Part shown: positions 52,306 to 60,831 of the stretch, piece by piece
Position numbering within the stretch: position 1 is the stretch's first letter
Layout of the letters: every line of letters begins with the position of its first letter
Source of the DNA: Ponticaulis sp.
Lineage (GTDB): Bacteria; Pseudomonadota; Alphaproteobacteria; Caulobacterales; Hyphomonadaceae
Direction of reading: 5' to 3'
Assembly (NCBI GenBank): GCA_002692725.1
Contig: NZLU01000046.1
Span: 186,001 to 250,000 of the forward strand
DNA length: 64,000 nt
Program-made: the position numbers and the translations under genes
Notes under the pieces: model-generated
What the model saw: only the letters and a program-made list of their open reading frames with translations
Database searches by the model: none
Told to the model about the DNA's origin: nothing

Positions 52306-53328
52306 TCAGTCTGACAACCGCGCCAATTCGGCTTCGATCATAAGCTTCACAAGAGATGTGAGGTCGACCTCCGCAGACCATCCAAGGTGCCGTTTCGCCC
52401 GCGATGGATCCCCGATCAGCCGAGCGGGCTCTACAGCCCTGTAAAATGCAGGGTCTGTTTCGATTATCGTTCGCCCGGAAACTGCATCGATACCGATTTC
52501 TTCAACACCTCTTCCCCGCCATTCGAGTTCCAGGCCCAGATGGGCCGCACCGATTTCGACCCAGTCGCGGACCCGATGAGGCACTCCAGAAGCCAGAATA
52601 TAGTCCTGGGGGTTGGGATGGCTAAGCGCGAGCGCCGCACCTCTCATGATGTCACCGGCAAAGCTCCAATCCCGCTGCGCATCCAGCGAGCCGAGCCTTA
52701 AAGGTCCATCATTTCCGCGCACCAAACGAACAAGGCCAGCGGCGATCTTCCGGCTGACAAACCGGTCGGTGCGCAAGGGAGATTCGTGATTGTACAAAAT
52801 TCCAGAGACAGCAAAATGTCCTTTGCCTCGGGCTGCCTTAACGGCGTCATCGGCGATAATCTTTGCTGTGGCGTAAGGCGTCTGAGGCGATCGCGCAGAG
52901 GTCTCCGTTTGAGGCCAGACTTCAGTATTTCCGAATATCTGTGCTGACGAGGCTTGAAAAAAACGAGTGTCTGGCCGGACGCCAAACGCCGTATCCAACA
53001 TCGCCTGAACTGCATGACCATTCACGTCCTGCGTGCCGTCAGGGTCTGCATAGGCTTCGTCGAGGGAACTGACTGCTGCCAGATTATAGATTTGGTCGGG
53101 TCTGATGTCTGAAATCAGTTGTTCAATCTGATCGACCTGGCCGAGATCACAGTGTTTAAGGTCAATCTGCCCAGCAATGCCGAGAGAGGACAATCGCCAG
53201 AGGTTTTCTGGTTCTGTGTTACGGCAAGTCCCGAAAACACGGCACCCCTGCCCCAAAAGCAATTTGGCAAGATAGGCTCCGTCCTGACCCGTCACTCCAA
53301 AAATGAGTACCGTGTCAGCCTCGCTCAT
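52306..53328 (-). CDS. GDP-mannose 4,6-dehydratase-family protein (substrate uncertain)
   Basis: 340 residues of the short-chain dehydrogenase/reductase fold. GVTGQDGAYLAKLLL (NADP+ loop), LAAVSSLDEAYADP, YNHESPLRTDRFVSRKI and SLDAQRDWSFAGDI resemble GDP-mannose 4,6-dehydratase. Catalytic Tyr152 and Lys156 are kept. Aligned without gaps to E. coli Gmd, the Thr/Glu pair (T132, E134) becomes Ser128 and Gln130, so dehydratase activity is doubtful; it may be a 4-reductase or epimerase. It overlaps the glmM stop by one base, so it is read with amino-sugar genes. Confidence 0.85.
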   Translation of the reverse strand: MSEADTVLIFGVTGQDGAYLAKLLLGQGCRVFGTCRNTEPENLWRLSSLGIAGQIDLKHCDLGQVDQIEQLISDIRPDQIYNLAAVSSLDEAYADPDGTQDVNGHAVQAMLDTAFGVRPDTRFFQASSAQIFGNTEVWPQTETSARSPQTPYATAKIIADDAVKAARGKGHFAVSGILYNHESPLRTDRFVSRKIAAGLVRLVRGNDGPLRLGSLDAQRDWSFAGDIMRGAALALSHPNPQDYILASGVPHRVRDWVEIGAAHLGLELEWRGRGVEEIGIDAVSGRTIIETDPAFYRAVEPARLIGDPSRAKRHLGWSAEVDLTSLVKLMIEAELARLSD

Positions 53329-54689
53329 TATTTTCCGGCTCGCTCGTCTGCATCGGAAATGGCGCCAATCAGCCGGTCGACGGCATTCTCAGCATCATCA
53401 TGCTCCACCGCCTCCGCCATGACCCGAATTACAGGTTCTGTGCCGGATTTACGGACAACGATACGGCCGGTTTTCCCCAGATTCTCAGTGACTGACGTCA
53501 GCTCTGCAACCACACTGGTATCTGCCAATGGGTCAGAGGATGAGTATCGGATGTTTTTCAAGATTTGCGGCACAGGTTCAAATACTGACAAGACTTCAGA
53601 AGCCGCGCGATTTTCGGTCGTCATGATTCCGAGAATCTTGAGCGCCGAAATGATTGCATCTCCAGTCGTAACATAATCAGTCAGAATAATGTGGCCTGAT
53701 TGCTCACCGCCTACAACAAATCCGCCTTCACGCATCCGCTCAACAACATACCGATCGCCAACTTTAGTCCGCTCAAGGGATATACCCTGTTCGGCCAGCG
53801 CGAACTCTAGCCCCATATTGGACATGATTGTCGAGACAACAGTATTGCCGCGAAGAGCGCCGCGTCGCGCATACTCGAGACCGATTGCGCCCATTATCTG
53901 GTCGCCGTCAACGATCTCGGCTTTTTCGTTCACAATAACGATCCGGTCAGCATCACCGTCAAAGGCAATACCAATATCTGCGTTGGTTTGAGAGACACTG
54001 TCCTGGAGTTTTTCAGGGTGCATGGCACCACAACCGGCATTGATATTGCGACCGTCTGGCGATGATGCGATGGACGAGACGATCTCGGCGCCAAGTTCAG
54101 CAAAAACACTTTCAGCCACTCCTGACGCCGCTCCATTTGCGGCATCGAGACAAATTCTAAGACCCGACAACGAGCCTGAACTCGAAAACGTCTTTTTCGC
54201 GAAATCGACATAGATCTGAGACAGTTCATACCGGTTCTCAGGCGCGCCCATTAATCCGACGTCGGCAAATAAGTCGGCCGACATGTTCTGTATGAGCGCT
54301 TCAAGTTCGGTCTGTTGTTCCGCACTCAACTTAAAGCCATCAGCCCCGAATACTTTGACGCCATTATCCTCTGGCGGGTTGTGCGACGCGGTGATCATCA
54401 GACCCGCATCCGCGCCGATCTGAGGCACCAGACAGCCAACGGCCGGCGTTGGAAGCACGCCGCCGCGGATCGTGCTCGCGCCGGCATTGAATAAACCGGC
54501 CTCGATTGCGGCTTCGATCATGTGTCCTGACTGGCGCGTGTCCCGACCAATCAGCACTTGGGGACGGCTGGACTGCGATTTCAGCACAGACCCAAGCGCC
54601 TCACCGAATCTGACGAACATATGCGGGCGGATGGCGTTAGTATTTACGCGACCACGAATACCGTCTGTGCCGAACAGGCGATCCGTCAT
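53328..54689 (-). CDS. glmM: Phosphoglucosamine mutase
   Basis: Turns glucosamine-6-P into glucosamine-1-P for UDP-GlcNAc, and hence peptidoglycan and lipid A. It is 453 residues. Phosphoserine loop ITASHNPPEDNG (Ser102), metal-binding FDGDADR, sugar-binding GGEQSGHII and phosphate-binding RKSGTEPVIRVM are complete. It follows glmS by 61 bases and overlaps the dehydratase-like gene (TAATG). Confidence 0.95.
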   Translation of the reverse strand: MTDRLFGTDGIRGRVNTNAIRPHMFVRFGEALGSVLKSQSSRPQVLIGRDTRQSGHMIEAAIEAGLFNAGASTIRGGVLPTPAVGCLVPQIGADAGLMITASHNPPEDNGVKVFGADGFKLSAEQQTELEALIQNMSADLFADVGLMGAPENRYELSQIYVDFAKKTFSSSGSLSGLRICLDAANGAASGVAESVFAELGAEIVSSIASSPDGRNINAGCGAMHPEKLQDSVSQTNADIGIAFDGDADRIVIVNEKAEIVDGDQIMGAIGLEYARRGALRGNTVVSTIMSNMGLEFALAEQGISLERTKVGDRYVVERMREGGFVVGGEQSGHIILTDYVTTGDAIISALKILGIMTTENRAASEVLSVFEPVPQILKNIRYSSSDPLADTSVVAELTSVTENLGKTGRIVVRKSGTEPVIRVMAEAVEHDDAENAVDRLIGAISDADERAGK

Positions 54690-54750
54690 GCTCTTCCCTC
54701 ACCGAACGAGACTACGAGTACTGGCTGCCTAAAAGCAGGGAGTCTGGAAA

Positions 54751-56583
54751 TTATTCAACCGTCACCGATTTTGCGAGGTTTCTGGGCTGATCGACGTCAG
54801 TCCCTCTCAAAACCGCCGCATGATATGCCAGCAATTGCAGAACCACAGAATAGAGGATCGGCGCCAGCAATGGGTCACACTCCGGAACTTCCAGGCTGAC
54901 GCTTGGAGCTTTGCCTGCCTCCTGGATGCCTGCCCGGTCAGATAGCAACAAAACCGGTCCGTTACGCGCTGCAACCTCCTGTAAATTGGAGACTGACTTT
55001 TCGAAGAGCTCATCATTCGGCGCGACAAAAATGATCGGCGTTTTCTCTGTGATCAGAGCAATCGGGCCATGCTTCAGCTCGCCTGACGCAAATCCCTCTG
55101 CGTGGATGTACGAGATTTCCTTGAGCTTGAGCGCGCCCTCAAGCGCCAATGGGTAGTGTACGCCACGGCCAAGATAGAAGACATCATCAGCTTCAGTGAT
55201 AAACTCACTCACAGACTGGATTTGCGCATCGAGCGCTAACACGGCCTCGACCTGATCAGAAACAGACTGAACGACGCCCGTCACTCTGTCCATTTCATCA
55301 GCCGACAAAGCTCCCCTCATCTTCGCGGCGCTGATGGCGGTCGTCAGCAGCACCAGAAGCTGGGCTGTAAACGCCTTTGTACTGGCAACACCTATCTCCG
55401 GACCAGCGGTCGTCGGCAAAACGAAGTCTGCCTCCCGCGCAATCGTACTTGTCCGCACATTGACGATGGCAAGCGTTTTGACGCCCATCGATTGACAATA
55501 CCGAAGCGCCGCAAGCGTATCTGCTGTTTCTCCCGATTGAGACACAAATACGGCCAAGGCATTCTTGGACATTGCCGGCTTTCGATAGCGAAATTCCGAA
55601 GCAATATCTGTCTTGCAAGGAATACCGGCCAATTGTTCAAACCAGTATTCGGCAACACGCGTCGCATAGTGAGCTGTTCCACATGACACCATGTAGATCG
55701 AATCCACTGAGGAAAGATTGAGGTCTGATTCAACGTCTTTGGGCAGAACGAGCGTGCCGTGTACAGGATGGGTATAGACATCAAGCGTTCGCTTCAATGA
55801 ACGCGGCTGCTCGAAAATCTCTTTCAGCATAAAGTGCGGATAATCGCCCTTATCAGCGCTATCGTCTTCGACTTCGACCGTCTGAACCGGGCGCTCAACC
55901 TCGCGACCAGACTGATCGAAGATCTGGTAATTTTCGCGATGGAGCACGCACCAGTCGCCCTCCTCCAGATAGATTACCTGTTGTGTAAACGGTGCGATCG
56001 CCAGGGCATCAGACCCAAGGAACATCTCACCTTTGCCCACACCGATCACCAGCGGCGACCCCTTCCGGGCGCCAATCATCAGGTCTGGATGGTCGTCGAA
56101 AATCATGCCCAGCGCGTATGCGCCATGCAGCTTGGGCAAGGCTGATCGAACCGCATCCACAGGCGCGTTACCGGCTTTCAGAAGAGACGCGATCAGGACG
56201 GCAACGGTTTCTGTATCGGTCTCTGTTTCAAAAAAACAACCTTCCCCTTCGAGCTGAGTTTTCAGAGACGCGCAATTCTCAATTATACCATTGTGAACGA
56301 CCGCCACACCTTCCGAGCGATGCGGATGAGCATTGACCTCTGTTGCAGCACCATGGGTGGCCCAGCGCGTATGGCCTATTCCAGTGAGGCCCGCCAATGG
56401 ATCAGACTTCAACAAGGCTTCGAGTTCAGAAATCTTTCCGACGCTCCGACGTCGATCAAGTCCGTCATCGGTCACAGTCGCAATACCTGCGCTGTCATAT
56501 CCACGGTATTCAAGACGCTTCAATGTGGAAACAAGGCGGTGCGCCACAGGCGCCATTCCAACGATTCCGATAATTCCGCACAT
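54751..56583 (-). CDS. glmS: Glutamine--fructose-6-phosphate aminotransferase (isomerizing)
   Basis: Makes glucosamine-6-P from fructose-6-P and glutamine, the entry to amino-sugar synthesis. It is 610 residues. The N-terminal glutaminase has nucleophile Cys2 in MCGIIGIVG, GHTRWATHG and HNGIIEN. Two SIS isomerase domains follow (about 290-430 and 460-600; VSQSGETADTLAALR, AEGFASGELKHGPIALI). The C-terminus DQPRNLAKSVTVE is canonical. The 224-base space upstream, shared with tesB, holds no gene; I see no GlmS ribozyme, which would not be expected in this phylum. Confidence 0.96.
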   Translation of the reverse strand: MCGIIGIVGMAPVAHRLVSTLKRLEYRGYDSAGIATVTDDGLDRRRSVGKISELEALLKSDPLAGLTGIGHTRWATHGAATEVNAHPHRSEGVAVVHNGIIENCASLKTQLEGEGCFFETETDTETVAVLIASLLKAGNAPVDAVRSALPKLHGAYALGMIFDDHPDLMIGARKGSPLVIGVGKGEMFLGSDALAIAPFTQQVIYLEEGDWCVLHRENYQIFDQSGREVERPVQTVEVEDDSADKGDYPHFMLKEIFEQPRSLKRTLDVYTHPVHGTLVLPKDVESDLNLSSVDSIYMVSCGTAHYATRVAEYWFEQLAGIPCKTDIASEFRYRKPAMSKNALAVFVSQSGETADTLAALRYCQSMGVKTLAIVNVRTSTIAREADFVLPTTAGPEIGVASTKAFTAQLLVLLTTAISAAKMRGALSADEMDRVTGVVQSVSDQVEAVLALDAQIQSVSEFITEADDVFYLGRGVHYPLALEGALKLKEISYIHAEGFASGELKHGPIALITEKTPIIFVAPNDELFEKSVSNLQEVAARNGPVLLLSDRAGIQEAGKAPSVSLEVPECDPLLAPILYSVVLQLLAYHAAVLRGTDVDQPRNLAKSVTVE

Positions 56584-56807
56584 ACGTTTTTTCGCTTCCG
56601 GTTCAGTCGACTCACAAATGAATTATTTCATCAGTCAGTGAATAATCTGCAGACAAAATGGAAAGAATGAGACAAATCCAGTCACCTTTTCTGACAAAAT
56701 GTACGGGTCTGAACGAGCATAAACATGAATACTTACGGATCCGGGCCTTATCTTTACGATTCCGATTGTTATACAGCCTGCATTCTCTTGCGTGTCGGAG
56801 CTGAAAA

Positions 56808-57689
56808 TTGACTACCCAGAACGAAGAAAACGACCCGGTCGACGGCCTGCTCCACATTCTTGACCTGGAGCGTATCGAGGTAAATCGCTTTCGCGGGTTC
56901 ACTCCCGACTCTCGCTCTGTGCGCGTTTTTGGTGGTCAGGTGATCGGACAGGCGCTGATTGCGGCCTATCGCACGGTTACGGATCGCCAGTGTCATTCAT
57001 TACACGCCTATTTCATTCGGCCCGGTAATCCTGAAATCCCCATTTTATATGAAGTTGACCAATCAAGAGACGGACGCAGCTTCACAACGCGGCGGGTGGT
57101 TGCGATTCAGAATGGCGAACAAATCTTCAATCTGGCTGCGTCTTTTCATGTAAAGGAGCCAGGATTCGAGCACCAGTTCGATATACCCGATCATCCTGAG
57201 CCCGAAGACGTGCCGTCCAGAGACTCGCTGCGACTGGAGTTGGCAGACAAACTTCCTGAAAACATGGCCCGCTCCTTTCGGGCGGAACAGCCCATCGATA
57301 TCCGGCCGATCCACTCCCAGAGCCTCATCGAGCCTAAAAAGATGGATCCGATCAATCATGTCTGGCTTCGACTGAAAAAACGCATCGGTGATGACCCTGC
57401 TCTTCACCAGGCCATTCTTGCTTATGCGTCCGACATGACTTTGCTTGATACCTGTGTGCGTCCACACGGTGTGAACTTTTTCAAGGGCGCTCAACTGGCG
57501 AGTCTCGATCACGCCATGTGGTTCCACGAAGAATTTCGTGTCGATGACTGGCTTTTTTGTGAGCAAGACAGTCCGAAATCTTTCGGAGGCAGAGGATTTA
57601 ACCGAGGGACAATTTTCACACACTCTGGTCGCCTGGTCGCATCCGTCACCCAGGAAGGGCTCATACGGCCTCGCTCCCCAGGCAACTAA
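56808..57689 (+). CDS. tesB: Acyl-CoA thioesterase II
   Basis: Hydrolyses medium- and long-chain acyl-CoA. It is 293 residues with a double hot-dog fold. RVFGGQVIGQALIAAYRTV near 38 and the C-terminal catalytic region (YASDMTLLDT, SLDHAMWFHEEFRVDDWLF) match TesB. The start is TTG at 56808 with GGAG seven bases upstream; no ATG lies close. It is divergent from glmS and convergent with a glycosyltransferase gene six bases away. Confidence 0.93.
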   Translation: MTTQNEENDPVDGLLHILDLERIEVNRFRGFTPDSRSVRVFGGQVIGQALIAAYRTVTDRQCHSLHAYFIRPGNPEIPILYEVDQSRDGRSFTTRRVVAIQNGEQIFNLAASFHVKEPGFEHQFDIPDHPEPEDVPSRDSLRLELADKLPENMARSFRAEQPIDIRPIHSQSLIEPKKMDPINHVWLRLKKRIGDDPALHQAILAYASDMTLLDTCVRPHGVNFFKGAQLASLDHAMWFHEEFRVDDWLFCEQDSPKSFGGRGFNRGTIFTHSGRLVASVTQEGLIRPRSPGN

Positions 57690-57695
57690 AAAAAA

Positions 57696-58889
57696 TCAGG
57701 CCAGAACAGCAGACAGATTAGACTCAAAAAGTGGCTGGTCTGGCGCGACTGAACGCCAATCTTTCTGGAGCTCTGATAAACGATTTCGGATTGGGCTTCC
57801 CTGATCAATCGAAATCGTTTCGGCTGCCGTCAGGAAAGTCTGAACAACAGAGCTGAATTGAACTTCAGCCCAACGTCGCGCGCCGTCAGCCATTGCACCA
57901 TAGACATCATCAGAATGCTTCAACTGGATGAACCTGTAATCGATCAGCGCATCCCGAATACTGGACATGAAATCCATGTTTCCAGACCAACCCGTGGCAT
58001 AGGCTTGTCGTCCTGTTGAAACGGCCTCCGCGAGCGCGAGTCCAAACCCTTCGGAACGATGGGTCGAAACAACGCAGTCAATATTCTGCCAAAGCTCTAC
58101 GAGTTCTTCATCCGACAAGGATCGATCAATCCAGGAAATATTGTGCGCGCCCTCAATCCATCCTTTGATGCTATCGATCTGGGACTGCGACAAATGCTGA
58201 GTCTTCACAACGAGGGAAAATTCCGGCCTGTCGCCGAATGCGTGTCGGAACCCGCGAATAGCCGCACCGATATTCTTGCGTGACAGGCTGGACTTTCCGT
58301 CCATCTGCACAAGAAACGTACGCGCACACTGTCTTTTCGGGCCCACGAGATTGCGAACCAGATTACTTGTTTCTACCGGGTGTGATCGACGAACTACGTG
58401 CGGTGTCAGACCTCGAAAACTGTCCTGAACAAAACTGCTCGGCACGATCACCTGGTCAAAGCATCTCGATATTCGTTTCCAGGATAAGGGGACGTCTTCC
58501 AACTCCCAGGCCCAATACCCGAGACGAGGGCCAGCCGGCGTTTTGAATGGATTTGTCTTTACGAGCGCGTGTAGCGCTTCCGGAGCATTACAATGGATGA
58601 TCCATCCAAAATCACGAGGTGCATTGATCTCTGCGCTGAAAATTCCGGGTGTTTGATGCAGCTCATTCAGCTGGTGCTTATACACGTCAAATCCGAGTTC
58701 CCTCAATTTGACGACTGTCAGGTCGGCAGAGCGCGCTATCCCAAAGCTTTCGCCAAAATACCCTGAGACCACGAAACCTTTAGGCCAGTAGGCATTTGAT
58801 CGGTCAGATTCTGAACGCGCGTACACCTGACGTGCAGCGAACAAAACCCCCTCTACCGCCAACTCTTTGAGCCCCATACGCTTACTCAC
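57696..58889 (-). CDS. GT-B glycosyltransferase (group 1-like), unknown acceptor
   Basis: 397 residues. The C-terminal half (about 190-375) has the GT-B nucleotide-sugar fold: VKTQHLSQSQIDSIKGW, SEEL-type SLSDEELVELWQNIDCVVSTHRSEGFGLALAEAVSTG, where the acidic HRSEGFGLALAEA is the donor-site EX7E-like motif. The N-terminal half has GYWAWELEDVPLSW and VIVPSSFVQDSF. No signal or membrane span is seen. The start is GTG 58889 or ATG 58877, and GGTGAG before the ATG fits well. Substrate unknown; a surface-glycan role is only a guess. Confidence 0.82.
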   Translation of the reverse strand: MSKRMGLKELAVEGVLFAARQVYARSESDRSNAYWPKGFVVSGYFGESFGIARSADLTVVKLRELGFDVYKHQLNELHQTPGIFSAEINAPRDFGWIIHCNAPEALHALVKTNPFKTPAGPRLGYWAWELEDVPLSWKRISRCFDQVIVPSSFVQDSFRGLTPHVVRRSHPVETSNLVRNLVGPKRQCARTFLVQMDGKSSLSRKNIGAAIRGFRHAFGDRPEFSLVVKTQHLSQSQIDSIKGWIEGAHNISWIDRSLSDEELVELWQNIDCVVSTHRSEGFGLALAEAVSTGRQAYATGWSGNMDFMSSIRDALIDYRFIQLKHSDDVYGAMADGARRWAEVQFSSVVQTFLTAAETISIDQGSPIRNRLSELQKDWRSVAPDQPLFESNLSAVLA

Positions 58890-59042
58890 CCTACGCTTTT
58901 TGCGGTCTCACCATCCGCGCACAGTTGCCTCTCAAATCACCAAGTCGGTTCAAGAAGTCAATCCATCTGCACAATACGATTTTGTCGCATCAATAAATTA
59001 CAAGTCTTACGATACGACTGATGATCGCATTTTGTTGCACGC

Positions 59043-59127
59043 AGACTGAACAAATTCAGTCTACAATTCAACAACCGCTCGTCACCGGTTGTTCACTTTC
59101 TGAATAAAAAGCATAAACTTTTCAGAA
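59043..59127. repeat. Three tandem perfect inverted repeats downstream of tRNA-Val
   Basis: Arms are AGACTGAA/TTCAGTCT around CAAA (59043-59062), AACAACCG/CGGTTGTT around eight bases (59070-59093) and TTCTGAA/TTCAGAA around 16 bases (59098-59127). They lie head to tail on the 3' side of the minus-strand tRNA and upstream of the glycosyltransferase gene. None has a proper T-tract except a TTTTTATT stretch in the loop of the last one (minus strand). They could terminate or protect the tRNA transcript, or be operators. Confidence 0.65.
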
Positions 59128-59157
59128 ACCGGCGGATCTATTCGCGCTATAGGGGAA

Positions 59158-59233
59158 TGGTGGGCGGTAACGGGCTCGAACCGCTGACCCTCTCGGTGTA
59201 AACGAGATGCTCTTCCAACTGAGCTAACCGCCC
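59158..59233 (-). tRNA. tRNA-Val (anticodon UAC)
   Basis: 76 bases read on the minus strand. Acceptor GGGCGGT pairs with ACCGCCC, the D-arm GCTC/GAGC is intact, the anticodon arm TCTCG/CGAGA holds loop TTTACAC with anticodon TAC (valine, GUA/GUG codons), and the T-arm has TTCGAGC. The discriminator A and an encoded CCA complete the 3' end. It is a complete, apparently functional gene. Confidence 0.96.
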
Positions 59234-59245
59234 TTAGAGCGCGAC

Positions 59246-59274
59246 ACAAATCCCGATTTCGGTCGTCCCGTCAA
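59246..59274 (-). promoter_or_regulatory. Putative promoter of tRNA-Val
   Basis: On the minus strand TTGACG (59269-59274) and ATTTGT (59246-59251) are 17 bases apart, and the second box ends 12 bases before the tRNA 5' end. The -35 is good and the -10 weak; spacing and place support it. Confidence 0.5.
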
Positions 59275-59367
59275 GGGAAATTGTCCTTCCATGTGAGATT
59301 TCTACGGATTTGTAATCACACTCTTCTGACAGCACCCAGATTGAGCCGCAGTTCAGACTGTTCCAGA

Positions 59368-59592
59368 TCAATCAGGCGCTTTGCGTTCCTGAGCCAAATG
59401 GGCCTGAGTGACCACATAGGCACGAATCGCCTCGGCGTCCTCAGCCGTCAGCTGAGATGAAAATGAAACCATTCCGACATCATTCAGACTGCCGTCTATA
59501 ACCACAGACCGCCAGGCTTCGGCGTCGCCACCGATGGCGGACCAGCGAAGATCCGGCAAAACACCTTAACTCAGCGCGTTAGCTTTCCACAT
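59368..59592 (-). pseudogene. Relic of PQQ-dependent alcohol dehydrogenase (cytochrome c tail)
   Basis: The bases encode GVLPDLRWS, then DGSLNDVGMVSFSS and AEAIRAYVVTQAHLAQ, which match the extreme C-terminal part of quinohemoprotein alcohol dehydrogenases (the end of the haem c domain). The PQQ domain and the CxxCH haem motif are missing. Directly upstream and in frame is TAA, and eight codons before that an ATG at 59592 with GGGAGGAAATC, a good ribosome site. It looks like an internal deletion that joined a start region to the tail, or a decayed copy. The intact family is about 600-700 residues. Confidence 0.72.
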
Positions 59593-59766
59593 GATTTCCT
59601 CCCACCGCTTTGCGGCGATTTTCTTATTTATTTCTTTCGAGTGTTGAGCCGAAAGGACCATTTGACAAGCCCGCCGGAGGCCCAATCAGATTTGTGTGAC
59701 ATTCAAATCTTGGTTTTCAGGTCATTTTCTGTCTAGAAGGCTCATTCACTAAGATAAGGTCAGGCT

Positions 59767-60813
59767 ATGAAAGTTCTCCACGTTATGGCGGGTGCCAAAG
59801 AAGGCGGTGCTGAAAACATCATGCTCGAAAGCGTGCTCGCGCTGGCGGAAGCAGGTGTTCAACAACACGTCGTAACACGTGGGGAAAATACCTTTCGCCT
59901 CGAACAATTTGAAAAAGTTGGGGTCGGCACCACGATTGCAGGCTTCACAAACGCCTGGCCCTTTCCGACGCGTTCCAAAGTGAAGAACGCGATTGCGACC
60001 TTTCAGCCTGACGTCATTGAATACTGGATGGGGCGTGCCGGACAGTTTGCGCCGGCTGAGCACAAGAAGCGCTCCATTGCCTGGTATGGCGGGTATTACA
60101 AACTCGCGCGCTTCACAAATTGCGATTGGCATGTCGGCCTTACGATCGACCTTCTGCGCCACATTCGCGAACAGGGCGTGTCAGATGACAAGTCGACCAT
60201 TATTCACACTTACGCCGATTTCGAGAATGCGCCGCCCGTGGACCGCGCCTCACTGAATACACCAGAAGACGCCCCGGTTGCTCTGGCGCTCGCGCGCCTG
60301 CACGAGAAAAAGGGGCTCGACACCCTCCTAGAGGCGACTGCCAAACTGCCTTCTCTTTATGTCTGGATCGCTGGAGATGGCCCTCTTGAAGCAGAATTGA
60401 AGGCGCAGTGCACATCGCTTGGTCTGGATGATCGCGTTCGCTTCCTCGGCTGGAGAAATGATCGCGGCGCATTGCTGGCGGCTTGTAATATCGTGGCCTT
60501 TCCGTCCCGCTATGAACCCTTCGGGACGGTGACGGTGGATGCCTGGGCAGCGAAAAAGCCGCTCGTGGCCGCAGACGCTGTTGGCCCCGCCGCTTATGTA
60601 AAGAATGAAGAGAACGGCCTGCTCATCCCGAAGAACGATGTCGATGCGCTGGCAAATGCGATGAGGCGCGTGATTGAAGAGCCTGGTCTGGCTCAGAAAA
60701 TCGTTGATGGCGGGACGGCATCCTACAACGCACAATTCACGAAAGAGGTGTTTGTGCGCGACTCTCTGGCCTTTTATACCATGGTCCGGGACTATGCCGG
60801 GCCGATCGGTTGA
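59767..60813 (+). CDS. GT4-family glycosyltransferase, unknown acceptor
   Basis: 348 residues. The N-terminal acceptor domain begins MKVLHVMAGAKEGGAENIM, the usual GT4 glycine loop. The C-terminal donor domain holds ALARLHEKKGLDTLLEA, AGDGPLEAELK, RVRFLGWR and SRYEPFGTVTVDAWAAKKPLVA with the EX7E-like pair. No membrane span is seen. purU follows 18 bases later in the same direction. The gene does not resemble the other glycosyltransferase in this window beyond the fold. Confidence 0.88.
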   Translation: MKVLHVMAGAKEGGAENIMLESVLALAEAGVQQHVVTRGENTFRLEQFEKVGVGTTIAGFTNAWPFPTRSKVKNAIATFQPDVIEYWMGRAGQFAPAEHKKRSIAWYGGYYKLARFTNCDWHVGLTIDLLRHIREQGVSDDKSTIIHTYADFENAPPVDRASLNTPEDAPVALALARLHEKKGLDTLLEATAKLPSLYVWIAGDGPLEAELKAQCTSLGLDDRVRFLGWRNDRGALLAACNIVAFPSRYEPFGTVTVDAWAAKKPLVAADAVGPAAYVKNEENGLLIPKNDVDALANAMRRVIEEPGLAQKIVDGGTASYNAQFTKEVFVRDSLAFYTMVRDYAGPIG

Positions 60814-60831
60814 CCATTAGCGGGAAAAGCC

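Noticed and set aside
56584-56807. Regulatory RNA or glmS riboswitch in the glmS-tesB spacer
   Set aside because: Only short AT-rich inverted repeats (ATGAA-N4-TTCAT) and repeated TTTGTC words were found; no conserved ribozyme core is visible.
58867-59049. 60-codon plus-strand frame next to the tRNA
   Set aside because: Lies in AT-rich spacer with palindromes, lacks a ribosome site and shows no family signature.
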